Shown here in pieces: positions 31,357 through 38,163 of a DNA stretch of 38,482 nucleotides. Where the stretch lies: positions 1 through 38,482 of the IMG/VR virus record IMGVR_UViG_3300027767_000001; one strand, written 5' to 3'. Source of the stretch: a virus. The notes beneath the pieces are model-generated. The model was not told where the DNA came from. It did no database searches and worked only from the letters and a program-made list of their open reading frames with translations. Both the position numbers and the translations under genes were made by a program. Position 1 is the stretch's first letter. Each line of letters begins with the position of its first letter.

Positions 31357-32792
31357 TGGGTTATAGAAATTATTCGGTGGCCAATGGCTTTATAGTGGAT
31401 AAATTGGGAAATGGAGATTTCACAACAATTGGAGCAGCATTAACGGCAGCGGTTTCTGGAGATACGATCTTCATACGTCCAGGCACTTATACTGAGAATC
31501 CCACATTGGTAGCCGGAGTTAATCTCACCGCTTTTGATGCCGACGCTCTAACACCCAATGTCATCATCAATGGTACGTGCACCCTCACTGGTGCGGGCAC
31601 CGTATCAATAAGCGGAATCAGTCTTCAAACAAACTCTGCTTTTTGTCTAGCTGTAACTGGCTCTTCTAATTCTATAGTGAATTTAACCTCATGCAATATC
31701 AACTGCTTAAATAATACAGGTATTTCATTTACCTCCTCCGGCGCTACAGCCGGCATCAACCTAACTAATTGTACAGGTAATATAGCAACTACGGGTATCA
31801 CTTTATTCTCTAATTCTGCATCTTCAGGCAAGCTTAGCTTAAGCTTTTGCGCACTCAACAACACAGGGGCTAGCACCACAGCAAGTGCCACATCTGGAGT
31901 TGAAACAGATTTCAATTCCTGCTCGATCAAATTTCCTCTATCGACATCTTCTGCCGCTAAAATCCAAGCGACATATTGCAATATAAACACAAGCAGCATA
32001 AATACCACATCAATAACGACTGCCGGAACTGGCGTCAGTACTCTTTCATATTGCGATGTTATTGCCGGATCGGCATCAGCTCTTTCAATTGGTTCTGGAA
32101 CTGTTATAGAGATCTTTGAGAGTTCTAGGATTGAGTCAAGTAATACCAATGCCATCACTGGCGCTGGTCAAATCAATTATGGATTAATAGTCTATACTGG
32201 AGCATCATCTACTAATAACGTAACTACTCAAGATCCTTTTCCAACTCAACCTGCGACAACAGCTTCAGCATGGGTGCTACTTCAAACTCAAACCGCAAGT
32301 AGCTCTGCAAACATCGCATTTACCAGTACCAACATTACTACTAAATATAAGAACTATGCCGTTCTCATCAATAATGTATTGCCCGCCACGAACGAGGTGG
32401 GATTCCAAATGAATGTCTCAACAAATAATGGTTCCTCCTATTTGAACACAGGTTACAATGCCAATTCAACTTTTGCATCTACTGGAGGAGTTGGCCAAGG
32501 GAACTCAACCACTACCGCCATTCTCACTAATACCGCCACTGGAGGAAACGCACTGTCGAGTACTGCGGGAGGAGGGTGGAATGGTACTGTTTTTCTACAA
32601 AATATCACTACTGGTTCGGGGTATCCCTCTTATTCGTTTCAAGCTGGGACTTATTTGGGAACTGGCGCAATGTTCTCTCAAAACGGGGGAGGGACTTTAC
32701 CAACTACAAGCGTCATTAATAACATTCAGTTCATTATGACTTCAGGAAATATAGCATCAGGAACATTCAGTCTTTACGGAATAACTAGTTAA
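31356..32792 (+). CDS. Second beta-helix tail spike (478 aa)
   Basis: ATG 31356 overlaps the endonuclease stop. The N-terminus (NYSVANGFIVDKLGNGDFTT, then IGAALTAAVSGDTIFIRPGTYTENPTL) is a pectate-lyase-like beta-helix start, closely parallel to residues 210-245 of the upstream spike. The middle is Asn/Thr/Ser-rich strands with spaced Cys. From about residue 305 (ASAWVLLQTQTASSSANIAF) a C-terminal jelly-roll-like domain begins. A receptor-binding role is likely, and it may share structure with the upstream spike. Confidence 0.68.
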   Translation: MGYRNYSVANGFIVDKLGNGDFTTIGAALTAAVSGDTIFIRPGTYTENPTLVAGVNLTAFDADALTPNVIINGTCTLTGAGTVSISGISLQTNSAFCLAVTGSSNSIVNLTSCNINCLNNTGISFTSSGATAGINLTNCTGNIATTGITLFSNSASSGKLSLSFCALNNTGASTTASATSGVETDFNSCSIKFPLSTSSAAKIQATYCNINTSSINTTSITTAGTGVSTLSYCDVIAGSASALSIGSGTVIEIFESSRIESSNTNAITGAGQINYGLIVYTGASSTNNVTTQDPFPTQPATTASAWVLLQTQTASSSANIAFTSTNITTKYKNYAVLINNVLPATNEVGFQMNVSTNNGSSYLNTGYNANSTFASTGGVGQGNSTTTAILTNTATGGNALSSTAGGGWNGTVFLQNITTGSGYPSYSFQAGTYLGTGAMFSQNGGGTLPTTSVINNIQFIMTSGNIASGTFSLYGITS

Positions 32793-32930
32793 ATGTTTTT
32801 TACAAAAATAACAGTCTTAGAACTTTTCATTTATGTTATGATTTCAAGTTGTAGCTATAGGTTTTTAGATAAGGAAAGCTCTGATAATCCCATGCAGTAT
32901 ACGCATAGTGATTTCTTTAACAGCTATTAA
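32793..32930 (+). CDS. Small predicted lipoprotein (45 aa)
   Basis: ATG 32793 follows directly after the spike stop. The product begins MFFTKITVLELFIYVMISSC, with lipobox I-S-S-C and Cys20 as lipid site, then a short polar mature part (SYRFLDKESSDNPMQYTHSD). The S-S-C-S-Y junction is the same as in the lipoprotein at 3111. It overlaps the end of the convergent glycosyltransferase gene by 14 bp. A surface-exclusion or outer-membrane lysis role is possible. Confidence 0.6.
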   Translation: MFFTKITVLELFIYVMISSCSYRFLDKESSDNPMQYTHSDFFNSY

Positions 32931-33804
32931 AGAGTTTCTTCACTTTTCTTGTCGCATATCTCAGAAGAGCTTTAGGACAAAAGTTCCAAAAGTCTGGTCT
33001 CTTTAAAATTTGTGAGGGTGCAAATTTTAAGATGCAACCCAATTCGCCCGATTTTCTAAATTGAGAAATCAAAAACTTATCTTTGGTGAGCTCATCAAGG
33101 AGTTCTGAATACATTTCTTTTCTTCTCTCTTTATTTTTTAAAACCCTTTCCGACCAGCAATCCTCTGAATATCTTTTCCCTGCTAAGATTTCTGGAATAT
33201 GTATGAATCCCGTGCGGAAAGCTATCGATGTAATAAGATACCAATCCGATGAGCATAAAAGATTGGCTTTCAACCCTCCTTCTCTTCGTAAGAAATCAGT
33301 TTGTATAATTGAAGTATTACCTCCAAATTTCATGTAGGTTTTGAAGCATATTTTTGGAGCATCCTTGCTTTCCACAATCAATGGCGTTTTGCAACCTGAA
33401 ATGCAGATATGCTTCTTCAAAGTATTATCTGGCATGAGTTCGGAGCAATTTGAAGCACAGACTCCGATATCAGGTCGTGAAATCAATTGCTCCATGGATT
33501 TAGTAATAAATCCTGGGAAGATAAAATCATTTGCGCTGAGAAGGTATAGATATTCTCCCCGAGCTTTTGATATCCCTTCATTGATCGTATAATCAACTCC
33601 CTTATTTTGCTTCCTAGCAACAACTCTCATTCTCTTGTCAGAGGAATATTTCCCAATAATTTCAAGGCTATTATCTAAGGAGCCATCATCCACCACAATG
33701 AGCTCTAAATTTTCATAATCCTCTCTGAGAACAGATTCAATGGCTTGCCATATATACCGAGCATCGTTGTAATTAGGAATAACTACAGATATTTTTGGAT
33801 TCAT
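32917..33804 (-). CDS. Family 2 glycosyltransferase
   Basis: A 295-residue GT-A fold enzyme: ISVVIPNYNDARYIWQAIES (5-24), VVDDGSLDNSLEII (37-50, Asp39/Asp40 bind the nucleotide sugar) and NKGVDYTINEGISKARGEYL (67-86). The usual metal-binding DxD is replaced by S-A-N-D (90-93), leaving one Asp. A basic C-terminus could bind membrane. Acting on host surface glycan, it could block superinfection or change receptors. It sits on the minus strand between spike genes and the duplicated membrane cassette, in an accessory zone. Confidence 0.88.
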   Translation of the reverse strand: MNPKISVVIPNYNDARYIWQAIESVLREDYENLELIVVDDGSLDNSLEIIGKYSSDKRMRVVARKQNKGVDYTINEGISKARGEYLYLLSANDFIFPGFITKSMEQLISRPDIGVCASNCSELMPDNTLKKHICISGCKTPLIVESKDAPKICFKTYMKFGGNTSIIQTDFLRREGGLKANLLCSSDWYLITSIAFRTGFIHIPEILAGKRYSEDCWSERVLKNKERRKEMYSELLDELTKDKFLISQFRKSGELGCILKFAPSQILKRPDFWNFCPKALLRYATRKVKKLFNSC

Positions 33805-33809
33805 AAACG

Positions 33810-33971
33810 TTACAATTTGATCAAATAAGCAGGTCCAGAAGGTGTTGTGATCAATTTTTCGATTTTATCTTCTAAAAATTTGTCCACGGCTTTGCGCGCT
33901 CCCTCACATGATGGAAAACCATAGTCATCTATAAGGAGGTCGACCATATGATATGCGAGAATTTTTTTCAT
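33810..33971 (-). CDS. Small hypothetical protein (53 aa)
   Basis: ATG at 33971, stop 5 bp before the glycosyltransferase start. The product (MKKILAYHMVDLLIDDYGFP...) is amphipathic helix then KIEKLITTPSGPAYLIKL. Being placed just upstream in the same direction suggests co-transcription with the glycosyltransferase. The ribosome site is weak. No family is recognised. Confidence 0.5.
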   Translation of the reverse strand: MKKILAYHMVDLLIDDYGFPSCEGARKAVDKFLEDKIEKLITTPSGPAYLIKL

Positions 33972-34043
33972 ACGTTATTTTTCATTTGATTTTTTAGTCT
34001 TTATGTGAAAAATTTACCATTTTTCAGCACAACTGGAGATCTT

Positions 34044-34403
34044 GTGTCAGTAGGAAGAAATTATTTCGAAATGCAAAGAGAATACGACAGAGTGAATGAA
34101 CTCAATGATAGATTGACGAGAATGGCATATGAGGCACCTGATCCCAAACTTACTGAAACTACAGATCGTCTGAAAAAGGGATGTTTGAATCATCCTATTG
34201 TTTGTATTAGCACTGTATCTGGCACCGTAATTGGCATAATAGGTGGCGCTGCAGGTGGTGGTGTTGGAGCTTTCCCGGGTGGTATATTAGGGTGCATGAC
34301 AGGATATTTAATCGGATGTTGTATAGCTAGATGTATAGATGGAAAAGATAATTCTTCAAATCATAAAGTTCAGAAAAAACAAATAATAAAAGAGCGTTCA
34401 TGA
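34044..34403 (+). CDS. Cassette copy 1, gene A: glycine-zipper membrane protein (119 aa)
   Basis: I start at GTG 34044, preceded by CTGGAGAT, since the same ribosome site and start are kept in copy 2. An in-frame GTG at 34005 would add 13 residues. An amphipathic N-terminus (SVGRNYFEMQREYDRVNELN) leads to two hydrophobic segments with Gly-x3-Gly spacing (about residues 50-93, VSGTVIGIIGGAAGGGVGAF then GILGCMTGYLIGCCIARC). The end is basic (VQKKQIIKERS). It is likely a membrane hairpin that packs or oligomerises through glycines. Function unknown. Confidence 0.7.
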   Translation: MSVGRNYFEMQREYDRVNELNDRLTRMAYEAPDPKLTETTDRLKKGCLNHPIVCISTVSGTVIGIIGGAAGGGVGAFPGGILGCMTGYLIGCCIARCIDGKDNSSNHKVQKKQIIKERS

Positions 34404-34717
34404 GTCTTTCGTGCATAAAATATGCTTTTATGACTGAAAAAAATTTTGGAGTTTATACTCCAAAATCTATTGAATATAAACATAGAAAAAATTGCATGGA
34501 ATTTTTATCTAGACTCTTTATTGCTGTTGGATGTTTGTATCTTATATTGGCAGGACTTCTATATGGTTCTAACATGGAAGGCATTCATATATGGAACTGT
34601 GTATCCATCTTAGGTGCCGGAATTTTTTGGCAGATAATGGCACTATATTTTAATGCTATGCAATTTAAGCATCTAGAACAGGAAATGAAGAAAGAAAAAA
34701 CCCCAAAAACAAGTTGA
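34400..34717 (+). CDS. Cassette copy 1, gene B: two-helix membrane protein (105 aa)
   Basis: Coupled to gene A by ATGA. A polar N-terminus with YTPKSIEYKHRKN leads to two membrane helices: FLSRLFIAVGCLYLILAGLL (about 35-54) and CVSILGAGIFWQIMALYF (about 67-84). The charged helical tail (QFKHLEQEMKKEKTPKTS) is identical in DNA to that of copy 2. It probably forms a complex with protein A. Holin, exclusion or toxin roles are all possible. Confidence 0.7.
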   Translation: MSLSCIKYAFMTEKNFGVYTPKSIEYKHRKNCMEFLSRLFIAVGCLYLILAGLLYGSNMEGIHIWNCVSILGAGIFWQIMALYFNAMQFKHLEQEMKKEKTPKTS

Positions 34718-34743
34718 TACTTTTCAACACAACTGGAGATCTT

Positions 34744-35103
34744 ATGTCAGTAGGAAGAAATTATTTCGAAATGGAGAGACAGAAGGACAGATTGAATGCT
34801 GTCAGTGACAATTTGAATAGAATGGCCTTTAGAGCACCCGATCAACAGCTCAATGATACTGTTAATGGTATAATTGAGGGATGTCTAAATGATAAATATA
34901 TTTGTTATAGTACTATGACTGGAGCTGTGGTCGGAGGAGTTATAGGCGCTCCTGGTGGTATTGAAGGTCTTTTAATGGGTGTAGCCGTAGGAGGTACATT
35001 GGGATTTTTTGCTGGATGTTGTATTTCTAAATACGCTAAAAGTAAAGAAAATCCCCCAACTCATATAGTACAGAAAAAACAAATAACAAAAGAGAGATCG
35101 TGA
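34744..35103 (+). CDS. Cassette copy 2, gene A: glycine-zipper membrane protein (119 aa)
   Basis: ATG 34744 has the same GGAG site and spacing as copy 1; a TTG at 34714 overlapping the B1 stop is an alternative. Same length as copy 1. The N-terminal SVGRNYFEM, the GCLN and GCCIS segments and the end VQKKQITKERS are shared. The membrane segments differ in most positions but keep the Gly-x3-Gly pattern (VVGGVIGAPGGIEGLLMGVA). It reads as a diverged paralogue under structural constraint. Confidence 0.7.
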   Translation: MSVGRNYFEMERQKDRLNAVSDNLNRMAFRAPDQQLNDTVNGIIEGCLNDKYICYSTMTGAVVGGVIGAPGGIEGLLMGVAVGGTLGFFAGCCISKYAKSKENPPTHIVQKKQITKERS

Positions 35104-35423
35104 GCTGCTCAGACGTAAAATACATTTGTTATGATGAAAGACGATATGAAGCCTACGTTCCTAAATCGATAGAATACAAAAACAGAAGAGATTTCGCGAT
35201 ATGTGTAAGCACCCTTTTTTTTGCTATAGGATGTACGTACATATTATTGGCAGGTCTTTTGTATGGATCTAACATGGAAATTCTTCATACACGAGTTTTT
35301 TTAATTTTTGCGGTTGGTTCACTTGTTTTCATGATAACGAGTTGTTTTTTTAAGGTGCTGCAATTTAAGCATCTAGAACAGGAAATGAAGAAAGAAAAAA
35401 CCCCAAAAACAAGTGACACTTGA
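35100..35423 (+). CDS. Cassette copy 2, gene B: two-helix membrane protein (107 aa)
   Basis: Starts with GTG 35100 in a GTGA overlap, at the position where copy 1 has ATG. The segments PKSIEYK, AGLLYGSNME and the 18-residue tail are kept, while the second membrane helix (FLIFAVGSLVFMITSCFF) is mostly different from copy 1. A shifted stop adds two residues (DT). It is the last plus-strand gene before the convergent recombination operon. Confidence 0.7.
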   Translation: MSCSDVKYICYDERRYEAYVPKSIEYKNRRDFAICVSTLFFAIGCTYILLAGLLYGSNMEILHTRVFLIFAVGSLVFMITSCFFKVLQFKHLEQEMKKEKTPKTSDT

Positions 35424-35435
35424 TTTTGGGGAAAC

Positions 35436-35480
35436 ACTCTGGAGAATTCATTCACCCAGGTAGAGTAGTGTATTTGTTTT
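35436..35480 (+). terminator. Possible terminator between convergent operons
   Basis: An imperfect hairpin (ACTCT/AGAGT with inner CTGG/CCAG) is followed by TGTATTTGTTTTTT. It would end the membrane-cassette transcript. The stem is interrupted, so confidence is low. Confidence 0.35.
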
Positions 35481-35489
35481 TTATATGCA

Positions 35490-36269
35490 TTAGAGTTTTG
35501 ATTTATCCTCCCACATCCTTAAGGCATCAATAAAGCCTTGGGGATTTTTACTTGCTCTCTCCATGATTTCAGTTGGTGACTTGCCACTTGTTTGAGCGCT
35601 TTTTTCAATGTATTCATGAACTGATTCCCTATTGATATCTTGAGGAATTTCAAAACAGATAGATGGTCTACACTCTTCCGGTTCAACATTTATTTCTTCA
35701 AGAAGGGGGACGTCTACAGTCTCTATGGTCTTTTTCAAAGCCATTTCTTGAATTTCTCCCTCTACGTAACATCCACCAATACAATCCGGGAAAAGTCTCC
35801 TGGCAAGTCTCGAGATGGCCCTTGCAAAGAGCATATCTTCTGGGCATTTCTTCCATCCTCCACCATCTTTGATTAATCCTGCTCTGGCAGCATCTTCGAT
35901 GTGATATTGAGATTGCATCTCTTCTCCGGTGTCATTTCTTTTTCCCCAGATGATGCAGACTTCATTAGTCAATGTTTTGACTCTTATTTGATGTCCATGC
36001 TTGCGGATCAATTGATTCATAATCCTCGCTGAGATTTCAAATTTACCCTGGATGTTATTGATACCTCCAGAGACGGCTTGCATCGGACTGATACCTAATT
36101 CTCGAGCTAACAGCATCACAGAAAGTATCGTGGCCACGACTTGATCATCAGATCCGCCCCCTCCTAATTTTTTCCATGCAGGATTACTAGATGCGGCTTT
36201 GGCGATGACTTGATAAGATTCAAGCTCTTGCTCTGTGGGTAGGGATTTATTATATTGCGTTATTGACAT
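35490..36269 (-). CDS. RecT-like single-strand annealing protein
   Basis: A 259-residue protein with AAGGAG before ATG 36269. The region ATILSVMLLARELGISPMQA (46-65), GGINNIQGKFEISARIMNQL (67-86) and, after the strand pair, WKKCPEDMLFARAISRLARR (139-158) then FPDCIGGCYVEGEI match RecT/Red-beta-type phage annealing proteins (MAxELGxxPxxAL...IxGKxxLSA; WKxxPxDMLFARAxSRAxR). It would pair ssDNA made by the exonuclease of the same operon. It is last in the minus-strand operon and overlaps the upstream gene by 20 bp. Confidence 0.75.
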   Translation of the reverse strand: MSITQYNKSLPTEQELESYQVIAKAASSNPAWKKLGGGGSDDQVVATILSVMLLARELGISPMQAVSGGINNIQGKFEISARIMNQLIRKHGHQIRVKTLTNEVCIIWGKRNDTGEEMQSQYHIEDAARAGLIKDGGGWKKCPEDMLFARAISRLARRLFPDCIGGCYVEGEIQEMALKKTIETVDVPLLEEINVEPEECRPSICFEIPQDINRESVHEYIEKSAQTSGKSPTEIMERASKNPQGFIDALRMWEDKSKL

Positions 36270-36438
36270 GACCCCAGGCTCCTTCTTTTTGGATCGTCTT
36301 TAAGTTATTTTGAAATATTTCCTCAAAGAGGATGGCATCCTGATAGATTTTTCTCCATTTGTAATAGGGGATATCAGGATTATTCAAACGATTAGATTCG
36401 TATGATTTATAGGTGAGCCAATCAACCATGGATGTCAT
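36250..36438 (-). CDS. Hypothetical small protein in recombination operon
   Basis: ATG 36438 is preferred, with GGAG about 7 bp upstream, giving 62 residues (MTSMVDWLTYKSYESNRLNN...). It has many Tyr and Trp and is mostly helical. It overlaps both neighbours (17 bp upstream, 20 bp downstream), so it is translated with them. No family is recognised. Confidence 0.6.
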   Translation of the reverse strand: MTSMVDWLTYKSYESNRLNNPDIPYYKWRKIYQDAILFEEIFQNNLKTIQKEGAWGHVNNAI

Positions 36439-36622
36439 AGTGGATCTCCGGTTGGTATTTATCAAAATTATTCTCTATCTCTTCGTAGACAAGATCGTAG
36501 ATGTTTTTAAAACGGTAAGACCATCCTCGAGATAAGATCTCTTGAAATGCAGATTCCATAATCTCTTGAATGCATCTGTCTTCCTCTGGAGGCTGTAGGG
36601 GAGGTTCGTGTACTTTAAACAT
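36422..36622 (-). CDS. Hypothetical acidic protein in recombination operon
   Basis: ATG 36622 (AAGGAGA upstream) gives 66 residues: MFKVHEPPLQPPEEDRCIQE, then an acidic helix (NIYDLVYEEIENNFDKYQPE). A longer in-frame start inside the exonuclease gene is less likely, as it lacks a ribosome site. It overlaps the exonuclease gene by 8 bp. Confidence 0.6.
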   Translation of the reverse strand: MFKVHEPPLQPPEEDRCIQEIMESAFQEILSRGWSYRFKNIYDLVYEEIENNFDKYQPEIHYDIHG

Positions 36623-37259
36623 CGACTTTCTCCTTTTCTTGTTTTCTGTCAAAATAGTCGTAACAAATAAGAGCGCTTGAAAAAATTCGCCACAAATCGG
36701 TAAGATCGGGGTAGTTGATTTGTTTTGCTCCAATTACAGGGTGGGAAACCTTAACTTTCTCACCCTGTATATTTTCTGTCTTAGATCGCACACTCTTTTT
36801 CAAATGAACGATCATAACTTGTCCGATATTGTGCCCATATTTGTTGCATAGATGTTGATATGCCGCTAATTGAAGTGGCCAGCTCTTTGAAGGAGCACAA
36901 CTTGTCTTGATGTCAATCAAAACGGGGATGTCACTTCCCTTTAAAAGCACAATGGCATCTGGCTCTCCGCTAAAATGAAGCTCATCATCGAAATATCTTC
37001 GTCCCGTGATAAGCACTTTATGGATATTTTCATCAGCCCAAGATATAAAAGCGTCCACATAAGGCATGTATTGATCCTCAATATTTGGCAAAAAAAGCTT
37101 TTCTAGATACGTCGTACAGTATCTATGCACCGCAGTTCCTCGAAGAGCCGCTGTAACTAGGTTGTCAGTAGGAATTAATCTCATTTCTCTCTCGGTTTGT
37201 TTTGATAAAATGTCTGAAACACGTGGATAATAGAGTCTTTTTTCTTCTAAGCTATCCAT
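36615..37259 (-). CDS. PD-(D/E)XK exonuclease (RecB/Cas4-like fold)
   Basis: A 214-residue nuclease. Motif I has RGTAVHRYC (40-48, His45). Motif II is FSGEPDAIV (97-104, Asp101) and motif III is VLIDIKTS (113-120, Asp116/Lys118). The QxxxY helix WPLQLAAYQHL (127-137) completes the site. It is the likely 5'-3' dsDNA exonuclease partner of the RecT-like protein, as in Red and RecET pairs. Its AAAGGAG ribosome site lies within the end of the upstream 43-residue gene. Confidence 0.82.
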   Translation of the reverse strand: MDSLEEKRLYYPRVSDILSKQTEREMRLIPTDNLVTAALRGTAVHRYCTTYLEKLFLPNIEDQYMPYVDAFISWADENIHKVLITGRRYFDDELHFSGEPDAIVLLKGSDIPVLIDIKTSCAPSKSWPLQLAAYQHLCNKYGHNIGQVMIVHLKKSVRSKTENIQGEKVKVSHPVIGAKQINYPDLTDLWRIFSSALICYDYFDRKQEKEKVDV

Positions 37260-37383
37260 ACAACTCTCCTTTGACTGGGAATATGTTGTACTTTGTTTTT
37301 GATTTCAAGCTGTACTTGAACTTTAAGTCATTTGTTATTAACCATGATGATTCATTGGAATGATTATCATTAAATATTTGCAT
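37252..37383 (-). CDS. Small first gene of the recombination operon (43 aa)
   Basis: ATG at 37383 has a perfect AAGGAG, 5 bp upstream. The product (MQIFNDNHSNESSWLITNDL, then KFKYSLKSKTKYNIFPVKGE) is polar at the N-terminus and basic after. Its end overlaps the exonuclease start. It is divergent from the Cro/CI-like gene and so is the first early gene on this side. No family is recognised. Confidence 0.6.
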   Translation of the reverse strand: MQIFNDNHSNESSWLITNDLKFKYSLKSKTKYNIFPVKGELYG

Positions 37384-37452
37384 CGATTCTCCTTCTATGA
37401 AAGGGTTTCTTTGTGGTAACATGGATATTACAAAACACCAAGGTTTAAATCA
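37384..37452. promoter_or_regulatory. Divergent early control gap
   Basis: Only 69 bp separate the minus-strand recombination operon from the plus-strand Cro/CI-like gene. The gap holds the ribosome sites of both (AAGGAG on minus, AAGG on plus). It must hold at least one promoter, and AACATGGATATTAC near 37420 is a loose -10 candidate. This is the natural operator for the regulator at 37453. Confidence 0.45.
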
Positions 37453-37764
37453 ATGAAAATGAGAAAAAAGATGGATTTGCTAGAGAAATTCGAAATATTT
37501 TTCAAAGAATCAGGCTTGCAGAAAAAATGGTTTGCTCAAAAGATTGGGATCACACCGCAATACTTTTACTTAATCCTAGGTGGGTATAATAAGATGAATC
37601 CTAAGCTTTGGAAGGAGGTTATTAGGTTCTCAAATGGCTATATTACGCTTCAAGACTTAATGAATTATGAATTCACTCCGCTGGAAGTGATTGATGTAGA
37701 AAACTCACCAAATGACAATCCATATGAATGTAAAGTTAAGATTAAGATCATAAAGAAAAGTTAA
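37453..37764 (+). CDS. Cro/CI-like helix-turn-helix regulator
   Basis: A 103-residue protein. LLEKFEIFFKESGLQKKWFAQKIGITPQYFYLILGGYNKM (9-48 by character) carries an HTH: QKKWFAQKIGITPQYFYLIL. The C-terminal half is acidic then basic (YECKVKIKIIKKS) and may dimerise. It has no protease or inducer domain, so it is Cro-like rather than a full repressor. It is divergent from the recombination operon and is followed by a hairpin terminator. Confidence 0.72.
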   Translation: MKMRKKMDLLEKFEIFFKESGLQKKWFAQKIGITPQYFYLILGGYNKMNPKLWKEVIRFSNGYITLQDLMNYEFTPLEVIDVENSPNDNPYECKVKIKIIKKS

Positions 37765-37813
37765 TAAAGTGTACAAATTTATTGAAATAAATCTGGTTCA
37801 TATTGTAGAAAAG

Positions 37814-37843
37814 AAACTTCCCACCAGTGAAGGAGGGAAGTTT
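37814..37843 (+). terminator. Hairpin terminator after the Cro-like gene
   Basis: AAACTTCCC (37814-37822) pairs perfectly with GGGAAGTTT (37835-37843) over a 12-base loop, and TAAAA follows. The T-run is short, so it may be a weak terminator or may work in both directions. Confidence 0.55.
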
Positions 37844-38163
37844 TAAAAGATACGTTTTTCCGAGTCCGACGGATTAGAGCCCCCAAGGATTCAGAAAAAC
37901 ACCAAACCATGCCCCATTTTTTTTGACCGCCAAACCAACCAAACCAAAGGAAAGGAAAGCAAGGCGGCTTTTTTAACAGCCTAGAAGATGGAAACAACCA
38001 GCCAGTGGAATAAGTTATACATACGTATACCCCAACCACCCGCAGCTTTAACCACCCGCAAAGACTTTTTTTTTGGGTCAGTGTCTAGTTGTATATTATG
38101 CGAATCATGATTTTTCATCAAACTTTAAGGTAATTTTTTACCGAAAGGCAACAGGTTAATTCA
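37844..38163. promoter_or_regulatory. 320-bp gene-free control region upstream of the initiator gene
   Basis: It holds a T8 run, a CCGCC...GGCGG stem with a long purine-rich loop ending in T6 (37926-37977), and a TATAC-ATAC-GTATA inverted repeat near 38016-38030. It also holds two direct copies of AACCACCCGCA at 38034-38044 and 38050-38060 (16-bp period). TATTAT near 38092 could be a -10 box for the initiator gene. The minus-strand frame through here starts with GTG and has a poor composition, so I do not call it a gene. Confidence 0.5.

Larger units (their letters stand above)
34021..35414. repeat. Tandem duplication with exact 700-bp period (two-gene cassette)
   Basis: Copy 1 begins near 34021 and copy 2 near 34721. 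A 53-bp block at 34021-34073 matches 34721-34773 with two differences. A 56-bp block at 34659-34714 matches 35359-35414 exactly. Both blocks are offset by 700 bp, as are the gene ends (34403/35103) and the B starts (34400/35100). Sequence between the blocks has drifted much further, yet with no net length change. Confidence 0.9.

Noticed and set aside
31625-32158. 177-residue minus-strand ORF inside the second spike
   Set aside because: It is again a shadow of a low-complexity beta-rich gene, with no ribosome site or domain.
37855-37890. tRNA-like fragment or attP core
   Set aside because: A few words resemble a tRNA anticodon region, but no stems fit a cloverleaf and there is no integrase gene.
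37779-38039. 86-residue minus-strand ORF in the control region
   Set aside because: It starts with GTG and no ribosome site, is Trp/Phe/Gly-biased, and runs through hairpins and T-runs.
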